DNA from: Chlorops oryzae
Taxonomy: Eukaryota > Arthropoda > Insecta > Diptera > Chloropidae
DNA length: 64,000 nucleotides
NCBI GenBank assembly: GCA_020466095.1
Contig: CM035808.1
Coordinates: forward strand, 23,326,296-23,390,295
Direction: 5' to 3'
Positions within the stretch are counted from its first letter, which is position 1, and every line of letters starts with the position of its first letter. A model generated the notes under the pieces. The model searched no databases, was not told the DNA's origin, and was given only the letters and a program-made list of their open reading frames with translations. Below, piece by piece: positions 1-12,326 of this stretch. The translations under genes were made by a program, and so were the position numbers.

Positions 1-3000
1 GGTAGATTTTGGTTACATTTAGGTTTTTGGCTAGAACTCGAAAACCCCAAAATGGCAAGGAAAGCTTCCCACCAATGCGGAAAATATCTTTTTAAGAAAT
101 TCCCGAATATTTATTTCATCTACAGTTTAAAGCGAAAACATTAATCTTTATGTAAATAAAAAGTAGCCTAACAGAAATTCTTTTAAATCGAGAACCTTTA
201 ACCCATCTACGAGCTAAAGTGCTTGCATTCAAAGAAAGCTTCTTCTTCTTCTTTGTCATTATTAATATCATTATTATAGATGATAAGAAGTTAATTGAAA
301 TTTATAAAAGTTAAAAAGAAAGGCAAAAAACTTAATCAAAATATGCCGAAATGAAATCGAAAAAAAAAGAAGAAAAATATCTCTCAAAACTTTTTATACT
401 GATTGCTTTTATTACTTGTAAAAAAATTTATATCTTTAAAAATGTTAATGTATTACTCATTAATGCTAAAAAAAAAGGCTTTTTCGATCTAAATATTAGT
501 CATTCTAGAGAAACAAAAAATAAAATAAAACTAAATAAAATTATTTTTGTATGTTCTTAATACATAAAAATCATAATTATGTAAAAATGAGAATCTTACG
601 CTTTCATGTAAAATGAATCGAATGTGCTAGAATTGAACATTTTGCAATACATTTTTATAAAAAAAAAAGTCATAAGAAAATTTTAAAATTAAATTTCGTT
701 TTCATTTAATTCTTGATATTTGTAGTTTTTTTTTTTTTTTTTTTTTTTTTTGTAAATATGTAAGTTATTTAAATTAACCCTAGAAATTGACAACTAAATT
801 AATCGGTAGCGGTATTCCAACGAGTATTCGAGGCTTGAGAGTAAGTTGCTCGTTACTATGTCGTCTTTGTTATTTTACATTCATTGAAATTAAACTGAAA
901 TATTTTTTTAAGCTTTTAACGACTTATATATAAGTTAACTAACGAGCTACGAATTCCGATATGAATACCCTTACCGTTTGAATATGAAAATAAAAATTGT
1001 ATAAGAATTCGAATGAAATATTGAGCGTGAAAAGAGAAAAGTCATGGCGTACCTTTTATTAATTAAAAAAATAATAGCAAAATTATAAGTAAAGATAAAA
1101 AATTTAATATTAAAGAAAACTATATATTAAAATATATATATATATATAAAAAAATATATATACAAAAAAATCGTTTTGAGAAAATTAATTTATAGTGATC
1201 TTAAACAATTTTTACACTTTTATACTTCATAATTTGTAGTTACATATGCGTGTTTATACACATAAAAATGGAAAGTCTATAGTATCTCGTTTATACTTTC
1301 ATATTTATAATGTACAAATTATCAACAAAAAAATGTTATATATATATATATATGTATATATTTAGTTTACGGGGCAGTCCCAGAACTTTCGAAGTTTTCC
1401 ATTTAAAAATAAAACCAAAAAGAAAAACACTTTTTACAAACATCTGAATGTGTTTTTTCCTTTCTATAATTTTTAAGATGTCTACGAGACTATAAAACTT
1501 AATCGCCTAACCGATGTGCATAAACATCTAAATATTGTATGTGTATTGTAAGTAAAATCGATTATCGCCTATAAAATACTTTTCTGAAAGATTTGAAAAA
1601 ATTTATGTAATGAGGGTACGCACAGCGGTCTCTGTGCCTGCTAAGTTTGTGACTCTTTCATTTAAACGAAAATTGTGTTTGAAGGAATTTTAAATGCTTC
1701 CATTAAAAGCTATCGAGTTACATAAATCGTAACTAACGCTGCAGAAACCGCCGTAGGGTAACTCACACTTAAATATTCACAGTCTGGCAGCGCTGAATAT
1801 GCTTTTGTGAATACCCTTTTTTTTTAAAAACTTTCGCATGAAACAACGAAAGCAGTTTTATTTAACCCTTTTCAAGCTCGAAAATCAATCATCGCAAATT
1901 ATTTTATAGCCTTAACCTTAACGAATCGTTTATACCCTAAACTAAACTGACGACGAAAAACAAAAGCTGCTGTAATTTTTTATGGAGAAAATTCTTTAAA
2001 AACTAAAAAAACATTTCTATTGAATAAATGGACAAATTGCATATCAATGGTTACAATAAAAACAATATATACTTTAATCGATGCATTGAATTTTAAATAA
2101 CTAAGGATGCTTATACTTGTGTAAAAAAAAAACAACTTTTCAATGCTGTATGAGAAAATTCAAAATTCAATGAAAATTGTTGTAAAAAAAGTATTATATC
2201 TCGAAAAATCTAATTGTATTTTATATACTTATCGAAATATGTATAATAGAAATTTAAAATTAAAATTTTTAAATTTAATTAACATAAAATCATAAGGACT
2301 TTTATAACAAAAACAAAAAATATATAAGTATTTTATATTCAGTTCCGAGATGCCTAACTGTAGTTTTTACTTAAGTAAATTAAATTTAAATTGCGTTCAG
2401 TTATATATACTTTTACTATAGCTATAGAGTACCTGTTCAAAAAAAAAAAAACTTATATACTATATAAAAACAAAATTTAAGTGCGAATTCGTTCAAGTTC
2501 GAAAACGCAATCAACTTACCTTATGTATGTACATCAGTATCAAAAATATAAAATATTAATGAACGTGTGTTCGATATTCTATGTATAATTGCTCAACATT
2601 TTTTTATACCAGGCCTTTTCAATGTCTTTAAATCGCATTAAAGTAAGAGTTTATTAAAAGTTGAAATGAGATACTTATGCTCAACAAATAGAATTTTTGA
2701 AGAGAAGAATGGAAATAAAAAGAAACTTTTTGACTCTAAATGGTTTTATCGAGACTGAGCAAAAGAGTTACGCATACCTCTTAAACTGGCCAGTTTCATA
2801 ATAATCGGTCTAAACTTGTATTTTCTATTCATGTCGATAGCATTTAAGACAAATTTTAAGCCTTCCAAAATTTTAATCTTTGTATTTCCTTTAAAACTTT
2901 AAAGCATAATGGATCAATTATTGGCAATGGTCTAAATAAGAAATGCCAAATTTGTCTCTTATGCTTTGAAGGGTTAAACGCAATTGACATGAAGCTGGAA

Positions 3001-5500
3001 ATTATTTGAACTTAATACTTAAAAAAAAAAAATTAAAATTGAATATTAAATCAAACAAAAAAAATTTTAATTAAAAAAATTTTTTAAGAAAAATCTAAGC
3101 GAGAAAATTCTCAATACTTATAAATGGTTTTTTATAAACATATTCAAATAATTATTTTTATAATTGGCGAAATTTTTTATGAAATTTTTTATATTACATT
3201 TTAAACATATACAATATTAAAATTCCATTATAAAATCAATATTCTTAATATATACATACATATACATATATATATACATATATAAATGTGTTAAAATAAA
3301 GAAATATTGAAAAAACAAGAAATGTATCGAAAAGGTTTCCCGCACTCAGATCTCGTCAATTTAATAATTGTTCGAAAGATTAAGTTCTATATTTATTGTA
3401 CTAAAATGCATAATTTTCTACTTATTTTTATCAATATTGTTATTTTTTTTATTTTTTTTTTTTATTAGGTATATTATTTTTAGTTTTAATTATTTTTATT
3501 ATTTTAATCATTTTTTGTTATCATTGTTTTTTATTCAAATTTTTTTCGAACTGACGAAAAGCGGGACCGATGTTCAGTGCAGGTCACTCGAGGAAAGTTC
3601 ATACTATTCAGCAATAAATGGAATTTTATACCAAAACAAACAAGTATTTAAATATGAGATTATATAAATAAACAATGTATGAATATATCTTGACTTAAAT
3701 TCGCCTATGAATGTAAAAAAAAATAGTTACTTCTCAGAAATTTGTAAACGAAAATTTCGCTCCAAAAGCATAAAAGCAACAAAAAAAATAACAATTCAAT
3801 AAAACTAGAAAAGAAAATAACAGTTGTAGGAAAAAACACACCTTACATTTATGCAAAAACACAACATACATACATACATACATATATTTTATATACAGTC
3901 ATTGCAATGGAAAATTGACGAACAACAAATTATAAGAATATATACATGTGTACAGATATACATACCTATACAAACAAAGAGGCAAAAGTAAATAAGCCAA
4001 TTTTCAAAATGGAGTTTTCATAGCCGATAGAATGATGCAAAAATATCAAATATTTTCGGAATTTGTCGAATTTTATAAAGCGATTTGCATTATTGAGCAT
4101 GTATGTGCATGTAGGTGCAGGAAGCCCTAAACCAATTCTTTCTCAGATAATACCCACCAAAAAAGAAAATATTACAACAAAAAAAAAAAAAAAAAAATTA
4201 ACTAAGCCATTACGATAGATGTCCTTAAACGTATACATAGCAGTAGTTTGGTAAGCGAAAGATTTTTCTATTTTCAAGAGAAGAAATTCTGAATCTCGAA
4301 TTCGGTTGAACGCTGTTTAGATTTTGTTATCATATCCTCAATGATATATTTTTGAGTGGCAAATGATGAATAAATTTATGCTTTCGAGAGCTAAGACCGA
4401 CCACAATCGAAGCCTTATTAGCGAAACCAATTAACGATATTTGAAGGCACAATGCAAAGTTCCCTCACACGAAGGCATATGCATATTTCGAAACTTTGGA
4501 AACTATGGTTAGCCTAATTACTTAGAATAGAAGAACAGAAATTGAGGTGAATGGTCCGAAGCAAGATTTCTGAATAAATGATCAAATTTACCACTATAAA
4601 TGCTCTAAAATAACCGAAAAGGTATCTGATAAGGCTTACAAGGGCTGGGCAAAAGAAAAATGCACAGCTCCCTGAAGATACGAGTTTCAGTAGGCTCGAT
4701 ATTCCTTTGTTTCTGCTTTCCTCAAAATGCTCTCAATTATTCAAAATAAAACAAATTTTAAATAAATAAAACGATTATTTCATGCAATTATTTTTTTTCT
4801 CGGCAAAACTTTGACTTACCAGGTAGTAAAAAGAAAATTAAGCAACACCAAAGATATAAATTAAATTATTAAAATAGATCTAAAACAATTAAAAGCCAAG
4901 TTCTAGAGAGTTTTAGAGCAATAGAAAGAGACAAATGTAGTATTGCAGATGAAAAACTTATGTAGAAAAACAAAATAAAATATAGTCCCACAGAAAGTAT
5001 GCTGACACATACATACATATACATACATACATACATACGTACATATTATATAACGAATGAAGGCATACACATAAAGAAGAAAATTTATATTTTATCATAC
5101 CGACCCATTGACTTGCCTACAAAATGATATGTAAAAATTCCATAGAAAGAACAAAAAAATATATATATATATTTAATTTATATGTTTATATTCAGAATTG
5201 TATTTGGATTTTATAGTAACTATTCCCATGGCGAAGTGCAATAAAGGATCATTTAGCACAAAATCTATTCTGTTTTGTACTGTGTGAAAATTGAAAAACT
5301 TAAGTTCCAATGTAAATTGAATAATTTATACTTTAAACCTAAAAAATCTTCCAGAGAGATGCAAGAAGCCACCTATAAAAAATCTATAATTCCCAATTTC
5401 CACATACTAATTTTTCTTTTCAAATAACACCAGCTAACAAAAATTTTAAAAATTTGCGACCTGCGGCAATTTATGGCAATGTCATACGTAAAATTTCCCG
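1..5500. other. AT-rich stretch without recognisable genes
   Basis: I see no coding exon, RNA gene or transposon terminus here that I can defend. The sequence is strongly AT-rich with homopolymer runs (poly-T near 730-750, poly-A near 4180) and short microsatellites: TA repeats near 1130-1160 and 1340-1365, and CATA/TACA repeats near 3865-3890 and 5010-5045. The open frames at 351-560 and 3368-3667 have the low-complexity K/N/I/F composition expected of AT-rich noncoding DNA. The stretch could be intergenic, or intron/UTR of a gene lying outside the window. Confidence 0.6.
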
Positions 5501-5579
5501 CTTAATTCGAATATTTAGTCAGATACTTAACCGGTTTTAAATTCTTTGGTATGAAGCGTAGTTAAATTTCTTATCAACA

Positions 5580-5889
5580 ATGCCTAAGACGCCACATCCA
5601 GGAGTCCTTCCAAAGGTAAAAAATTAATCATAATGGGGCTTTTACGCCCATTTTAGTTTTTATGTCTGCTCAAAATTGTTTTTTAAGGCTTTATATTCCC
5701 ATCTAAATAGGGTTCTGTTTACAGTCAGTAAAGCCTGATAACGTCGCCCTAGAAACCCTATATGTTTGTGTGATGACTCTGGATGGTTACCCTGCCGACA
5801 TTTCCTTACAAGTGGGTTGTGTCAATATACATTCTAATGTTTCTTTCAATGACAGCCAGCTATCAAAAAGTTCCTTAAAAATCACCTAA
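5580..5889 (+). CDS. Weak candidate: two-exon small protein (66 aa)
   Basis: An ATG at 5580 opens a 12-codon exon (5580-5615) ending at a GTAAAA donor. A TTTACAG acceptor precedes a second exon (5725-5889) that keeps the same phase and ends in TAA. The second exon reads as a balanced, protein-like stretch of 54 residues including LETLYVCVMTLDGYPADISL. This is better than the AT-rich frames nearby, but I recognise no family. No promoter or polyadenylation evidence is visible. It could be a gene fragment or chance; the low confidence reflects that. Confidence 0.22.
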
Positions 5890-6075
5890 GCCATTGGTCA
5901 TATTCACGTGAAAATCGATTATGACATAAGCTCATACGTTGAACCGTTAATCTTAGTCATAAAGCTTAGTTGAATTTCCAACTGTTCTAACTCCACAAAG
6001 CCCTTCAGAAGGAGAAATCTGATCTAATGACGCATAAGCCCATAGTAAAGTCTGAACCAATGTTTAACTCTAAAT

Positions 6076-6527
6076 AGTCAAAAAGACAAGGAGATTTCCA
6101 ACTGTTCTAACCTCACACAAAGCCCATAGTCAAAAAGACAAGAGATTTCCAACTGTTCTAACCTCACACAAAGCCCATAGTCAAAAAGACAAGGAGATTT
6201 CCAACTGTTCTAACCTCACACAAAGCCCATAGTCAAAAAGACAAGGAGATTTCCAACTGTTCTAACCTCACACAAAGCCCATAGTCAAAAAGACAAGGAG
6301 ATTTCCAACTGTTCTAACCTCACACAAAGCCCATAGTCAAAAAGACAAGGAGATTTCCAACTGTTCTAACCTCACACAAAGCCCATAGTCAAAAAGACAA
6401 GGAGATTTCCAACTGTTCTAACCTCACACAAAGCCCATAGTCAAAAAGACAAGGAGATTTCCAACTGTTCTAACCTCACACAAAGCCCATAGTCAAAAAG
6501 ACAAGGAGATTTCCAACTGTTCTAACC
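6076..6527. repeat. 52-bp tandem minisatellite, about 8.7 copies
   Basis: Units begin with AGTCAAAAAGACAAGGAG at 6076, 6128, 6179, 6231, 6283, 6335, 6387, 6439 and 6491, a period of 52 bp. One unit is 51 bp because it lacks a G. The copies are otherwise nearly identical, which suggests recent expansion. A diverged partial unit lies upstream at about 5970-6000 (TTCCAACTGTTCTAAC), so the array probably grew from local sequence. No ORF runs through it. Confidence 0.95.
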
Positions 6528-7217
6528 TACGACACGAACCTCATACACTCCAACTGGTATCAATAGATGGCGCTGTATTTGTTGTAGTAGTTGTGTAGTA
6601 TTATTGATTTAATTTCTGATGCTAGAATACCGTTAGTTCTAAGTCACTTATGCTATGCATTAAAAAATGTCAACAACGTACAGTAAGTAGTTTTTCCTTC
6701 TTTTAATAATACTTAAGTCCCAATAAGACTGCCACGATTTGATTCTAATTGAGACATCAGTCGAATATAGGGTAGCATAATTTCGGTACTTCTGGTTGCT
6801 TATTTAATTGAAAATTCATTTAAATTGCTGTCCCTCATAATGCGACTCTTGGCATTTGACCGGCTTTTACCTCCCAATTCTTCCTCTTTAAATCGGGCCA
6901 TTGCACTGAGCTAAACGGCCACAGACTTTTCCTCTTTGTAAATTACTGTAAAGCTTTGTATTGCACTGAAACTTATAAAAATACCTAAGAATATTAATAC
7001 AAATAGAAAGGTACTCCAACTTTTATCATAACCCCATGACGATAACTCATTTGCACCTTATGTCCACTTAAGCAGTTATTCAATTATATCAAGAGATGTA
7101 TTTTATACCAAACAATGAAGCATACTTTCAGGCTTTTATTTTAAAAAAATTGTTGCATACCCTAAGCTGTATGTATGGTGGATTTGTGCGATTTGTGTGG
7201 TGAGTTTAAGCTCGTCT

Positions 7218-7515
7218 GGAAAGCTGGCTATTAATAGCTTAGCAATCTGGAATTCTGGCTATTTGTAGCCAAATAACTTGAAAATACGGCTATTTGGAGG
7301 TAGTCTTTGCTAAATATAACCAAAGTCACTAACCTTTTCCCCAGTATATAAAGAGTATTTCCATGAGGAGCCAGGTATCTTGGAAAGCTGGTCATTGGAC
7401 AAACTATCAATTGGAATGTTGGAAAAATCGGAATTTGTCCTCATTGATCAAAGAAACTTATATTAAGCAAATACAACAAAATGAATAGTGAGACTCGAAC
7501 CTCATTAGCCAATTC
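7218..7515 (-). repeat. Left arm of a ~300-bp inverted repeat
   Basis: This segment matches the reverse complement of 14048-14355 over about 300 bp with scattered differences. Shared blocks include CCATGAGGAGCCAGGTATCT and GAGACTCGAACCTCATTAGC (second block slightly changed). The right arm carries about 30 extra bases next to the CCATGAGGAGCC block. The arms enclose about 6.5 kb. They could be the termini of one composite element or two independent insertions in opposite orientation. Confidence 0.75.
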
Positions 7516-7530
7516 AACTATGAATAACCG

Positions 7531-8098
7531 TTGTGTTTGAAATCAGAACGAATATCACATTCGGAAATAATCAAAAATTCTGAGCTTGGAATGCAAGTGT
7601 ATCAGCATTATAAAATATATATTACAAAAGTGCGAAAATATAATTTAGGAAATAAATCGAAAGGAAACGTTATGATCCGTTATGATCAATGGGCGCGAAC
7701 AGAATTGGAATTGAAAATGATTGCATTGCAGAAGTAAACAATTTTTTTAAGCATTTACAATAAAATAATTTGTTACATTAAAGGTAAGAATGGATTGGCC
7801 AGTATAACTTATAGTATCAAGACTAATGAGCGATATCATAAATGCAATAACTCTTAAGTTCATTTGTCATTCAACTGCAATTATTGGTATCAAGCCTTGC
7901 TTAGCGCTGTCTAGAGCATCCGAGGATCCTTTGTGGCAAATTGGTTCATATATTTCAGGGAATTACAAAATATGGGATTATTTTGAAGCTACGTAGGAAG
8001 TACTCCAAGAAAATAAAATAAAGTCCCAAGAGCTTGTTCAATCTGATGCCTTCGACATCAGTGATGCATCGAAAGTATTTTTGAAAAGTGGAATGTAA
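7531..8098 (+). pseudogene. Decayed gene-like fragments, family unknown
   Basis: Two protein-like stretches lie side by side. The first (7531-7737, no ATG at its start) contains GNVMIRYDQWARTELELKMI. The second opens at ATG 7826 and reads 56 residues, including SEDPLWQIGSYISGNYKIWD, to a TAG at 7994. The same frame then stays open for another 33 codons to TAA at 8096-8098, so the TAG looks like a nonsense mutation inside an older exon. I do not recognise the family. The fragment starts right after the left inverted-repeat arm, so capture by a transposon is one explanation. Confidence 0.35.
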
Positions 8099-8436
8099 TA
8101 TTATCATATTATATAAATTCTTGTGAATATCGCAAAGGCTCGTATTTTATAATAAAACTTTCGTGTAAGAATAATTAAATCTCACATAAAATTGCTCGAC
8201 TTTTTAGATTTATGTTGATTTTTAATATCTTTTGATCCTGGGGTCTTATTCTGTATTGCAATATTGATAGAACGACGCCGCAGCCAGTTTTATTTTAAGT
8301 TATACTTTTTAAGTTTTGCTTATTTTAATTAAAGAATATGAATTTATTTTTTTTTTACTTTTTTTAATAAGTATTGTTAGTTATTATTAGAGCTCGGATT
8401 TTGAATTTTTTGATTTTTTTTTGCATTTAACTGTGC

Positions 8437-9086
8437 TGTTGTGAGTTACAACATTCGTGTACTCACTGTACGACCTAGCGTGAATCGAGCAGCCAATCGT
8501 TTTCGCAAGAACAGCGAATAACGGACAGAAGAAAACAAAAGAAATGCAACGATCGGAGACAATGACACAATATCGGCACCAAAGCAGAACTAGAACTGGA
8601 ACGCAGAAGTAGGTCAGCGGTAATGAGAGCAACGACTACGTCAGCACCAGCTATTATACGAAGTTATGGAGAAAAGCGAAATTGGGCAATAGGCGATTGC
8701 ACAGCAGCAGTTCGTCATTTGCGGAAGTGTTCCAGATTTGGCGAGAAAGTGCAGCCTAAGCACTTTCTACTTATAAAAGAGAAGAATCAACATCGACAAA
8801 GGGACTCTTGATTCAGTATTCAAAGTCTCAACTCCGGTGCACGTACTCACCCAAGGGCCACGACAGCGGAGCGTAGACTTAAGTGTTAGACAGGGAATTA
8901 GGGAAGTCCTTCGAGTCAATTAGGAGCTAGAGTAGGATCCAAACATTGTAAATTAAAGTAATAAGTAAATTAATAAAAGGACTTAAATGAATTCTCTGTG
9001 TCCTGGTTTTTATTTATAAAGGATATTTAGGTCTGGGTATTAGTCTGGAGGAGCCAGACTGATACATTCCCCTAATAATCACAACA
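8437..9086 (+). mobile_element. Solo LTR of an LTR retrotransposon (650 bp)
   Basis: The element begins TGTTGTGAGTTACAAC and ends CCTAATAATCACAACA. It therefore has the TG...CA ends of an LTR with an 8-bp terminal inverted repeat (TGTTGTGA/TCACAACA). It is flanked by the 4-bp direct repeat GTGC (8433-8436 and 9087-9090), a likely target duplication. A TATAAAAG box at about 8772 and an AATAAA-like signal near 8970 fit U3-R-U5 organisation. No gag or pol sequence adjoins it, so it is a solo LTR left by LTR-LTR recombination. A second copy lies inverted at 50050-50681. A 4-bp duplication is typical of Ty3/gypsy-type elements, but the class is not proven. Confidence 0.85.
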
Positions 9087-9284
9087 GTGCTTTTTGAATA
9101 TTTTAGTCACTCAAGTAGGCTTTTTTTTTAATTTGACAATTCAAAATTTTAATAGGCATACTAAATCGAACTAATGTGTAAATTTTTGACTGTGAATTTT
9201 TTGCATTTTTTTTTTAAATTTTTTGAATATTTTTTTAGTATTTTTTGAATTTTTTTTTTTTCATTTATTTAGATATTCAAATTC

Positions 9285-9322
9285 CGAGGCATAGTTATTA
9301 TTAGAGCTCGGATTTTGAATAT
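9285..9322. repeat. Short inverted repeat in AT-rich element
   Basis: ATATTCAAATTCCGAG at about 9284 faces CTCGGATTTTGAATATG at about 9306. The block TTATTATTAGAGCTCGGATTTTG also occurs at 8382-8404, just upstream of the solo LTR. The LTR therefore appears to have landed in an AT-rich repeat carrying these terminal-like motifs. The surrounding 9090-9410 sequence is T/A homopolymer-rich. Confidence 0.5.
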
Positions 9323-9703
9323 GTAAAAAAATGGAAAAAAAATTCAAAAAAATATTCAAAAAATATTCAAAACATTAAAAATGATATTATCAAAAATTTA
9401 AATAATTTCATTTCTTTCTAAAGTTCACAGATAAGTGCACAGTTTAGTGCACCTTTTGCAATTAAATCTGCACTTCAATATGTGTTATTGAAGAGCCTTT
9501 TAGGACGCGATTTAGGATCATTTCAAGTGCCTCGTTAGGAAGGAAAAAAAAACTTTTCTGAGTCTGAAAAGAGTCAGAATAGGCTCATAAATTATCCACA
9601 TAAAGTGCGACCGTTTTCATAGAAAAAAATGCTCATTTGGGTTTCTTTTTTGTGCAAATTATGACGGTCAATGCTCATAAAAAAGTCGACAAAAAATGTA
9701 CAA

Positions 9704-10676
9704 GAAGTGCCCGAAAACGCTCATATTGTTTGCTGGGAAGTTGGTGTTAGGAATAAATTTAATGTATAAAGTCATGGCCATAATTGAAACTCGCGGCGCT
9801 TCTTCTCGCTTAGAGTATGCATATAGTATATTCCTAGCAATTGGGAACAAAATGGAATTTTATTCTGGCCGAAAAAAAATGCATTAATTAAAACTCACAC
9901 TTCTTATGCTCTCAACGTTACTTTACATAATGGTCCTTTTAGGTCAAAATAGGGCATACGTTTTTTTAGCTTTGGGTTTTTCCTTCATAGGCATTTCGAC
10001 TTAAAAGTCGAATAATCAAGACATCTCGACTTATAGGGCAGAAAGACAACAAAACAAGTAATTTTTATACCCAGCGTAAGCGGGGTATATTAGTTTTGTG
10101 CAAATCTTGTAACAGGGAGAATTGAGCTCCGGAGATATAGACAAATGTATATAGAAATGATCAGGATCAAAAACAATCGATTAATGTCAAGAGTGCCCGA
10201 AACGCTCATATTGTTTGCTGGGAAGTTGGTGTTAGGAATAAATTTAAAGTATAAAGTCATGGCCATAATTGAAACTCGCGGTGCTTCTTCTCGCTTAGAG
10301 TATGCATATAGTATATTCCTAGCAATTGGGAACAAAATGGAATTTTATTCTGGCCGAATAAAAATGCATTAATTAAAATCACACTTCTTATGCTCTCAAC
10401 GTTACTTTACATAATGGTCCTTTTAGGTCCCAATAGGGCATACGTTTTTTTAGCTTTGGGTTTTTCCTTCATAGGCTTTCGACTTAAAAGTCGAATATTC
10501 AAGACATCTCGACTTATAGGGCAGAAAGACAACAAAACAAGTAATTTTTATACCCAGCGTAAGCGGGGTATATTAGTTTTGTGCAAATCTTGTAACAGGG
10601 AGAATTGAGCTCCGGAGATATAGACAAATATATATAGTCGGGCTTGACCGACTTTAGCTTTCTTACTTGTTTAACC
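9704..10676. repeat. Two tandem copies of a ~490-bp transposon-derived unit
   Basis: The segment starting TGCCCGAAAACGCTCATATTG (near 9708) is repeated from about 10195 with only a few substitutions and small indels. Each unit contains TTGTTTGCTGGGAAGTTGG and ends with the same block, whose core GCGTAAGCGGGGTATATTAG is followed by TTTTGTGCAAATCTTG. The second unit runs on into TCGGGCTTGACCGACTTTAG and TTACTTGTTT, which look like a transposon end. Open frames in both copies are parallel translations of the repeat and not separate genes. A degenerate relative of the GGGTATA...CTTGTAACAG block is visible near 59480-59515. Confidence 0.8.
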
Positions 10677-11290
10677 TAATTTCGCCCTAAAAGTCGAACG
10701 GACTTAATAGTCGAATTTAAGTCAAAAATTTGGTCCATATGTCTTTAAAAACTTATCTAATTTGGAATTCAAAGTTATGGCACTATTAGGGCATTCAAGA
10801 GGGACTGTTTTACCTATTTTCGACATAAAATATTCTTTAAAGTCACATTGACTTTTAAGCCCTAACATATGTCGAATTTATGTAATTTCGACCCTGTAAA
10901 TTAATTTCAAGACGCAAAAGGAATGCTTTTTATAGCTTTTTGATTCGTAAAAATGAACTGATTTCCAAAACACCAATTATTCAAACTTCTGAAACTTTCT
11001 AATATGCCCTAAAAGCAACGTGATCTTAATTGAGTCGAATTTAAGAATTTCAGAAAAATTTGATGTCCCAATAGTGGATTTGCAATACAATTATCTAATA
11101 TTCGGTAACTTCGGCCGAATAAGATTATTGGCAACCATATTCGGGCACGTATAAAGGGACTGTTTTGCCTATTTTCGACATGGAGAATATCTTAAAGTCC
11201 TTGAAAAATTTTAGCCCAACTTTATAATGTTTCGAAAAATTTAAGAATTTAGCGACATTTAATTAATTTCTAAAGAGCAAAATGAAATCT
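10670..11290 (+). mobile_element. TCGA-rich repeat, partial copy
   Basis: TTCGCCCTAAAAGTCGAACG followed by GACTTAATAGTCGAATTTAAG matches, in reverse complement, the interior of the better-defined element at 55069-56179 (near 55360-55415). Recurrent motifs are GTCGAA, GACTTTAA and TTCGACAT. I cannot see the defined termini found in the other copy, so this is probably truncated or shuffled. No coding potential is visible. From here to 12.1 kb the sequence is otherwise featureless AT-rich DNA, apart from the small element at 11708. Confidence 0.55.
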
Positions 11291-11707
11291 GCTGTATTTT
11301 TAGTCTCGTTAATTGATTTTTCGTTATTGTAAAAATTTAATTTGATTTGCAAATTTTTAACAAGTTATTTCTAATTCGTATTGCCAAACTTTTAACTATT
11401 CCTGCCATACCGAATACAAAAATTGAGCCAATTCCAAACAAATGGCCATATTGGCATACAAATTTGACATTTAAAATTGAGGCAATTTCAATTTTGTTCT
11501 GAAATTGAGCAATTTCGATCTACGTGTGGCAGGCATAATGCTTCGTTGATTTTGATGACTTTTCTTTATTGCTAAGTTATATTTTAATTATTTAGACAAT
11601 ATAAAGAGCTGTGGAATACTGTTTGATCTCAGCAAACCTTTTTTATAAATCTTAATTTTCTTTATTTTATTCAAACCCAGCAAACTTGTTCCTTGTAAAT
11701 TTTAATG

Positions 11708-11827
11708 GCCTTATTCATAGAAATAAAACGTCTTTAAACCTTTTTTACGGTGACTTTACTGTCAAAAATATATGAAATTAAAATGCTTTTTAGCTAAAAT
11801 CTATTTTAGCATTTCTATGAATAAGGC
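11708..11827. mobile_element. Short inverted-repeat element (MITE-like, 120 bp)
   Basis: GCCTTATTCATAGAAAT at 11708-11724 is a perfect inverted repeat of ATTTCTATGAATAAGGC at 11811-11827. The short noncoding interior and 17-bp perfect ends fit a miniature inverted-repeat transposable element. A clear target duplication is not visible. Confidence 0.7.
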
Positions 11828-12326
11828 AGCAATTTTCTTTAAATTTCAAAATATTAAATAAAAGAGTCAGTTCTGTTCATTTCAAGAATTCAATTTCTTA
11901 TTTTCTTCGCTTCGAATAAACTAAAACAATCACCATAAAAACCTCCATAAAGCAATTGAAGTATTGGAAAATCCCCCTCCCCTTCATTCGGATAGAAATA
12001 TAAGTAGTATGGAATGATTACAAGTCGATTTTTGATGGAGCTGCACTGAATATGGTATACATATGCTAGCGTCACTTTGAAGATTTTTTAGACGAAACTT
12101 CCAATAATAGGTTTTTTAAAAATTGGCTGCGACAAACTGCGATCTTCGTCTTAAAGCTCATTGAATAAATTGACAATCAAATGCAATACCCTATGTGCCT
12201 AAACATTCCAATTAAACAATGTCCAGTTGGTATGGGCATTGGAATATCAATCAGTGCCGTAGCAGATTTTTAAATCAAGACTGGACACGATTAAAATTCT
12301 AGCAGCAATTATTATCTATAATAATC

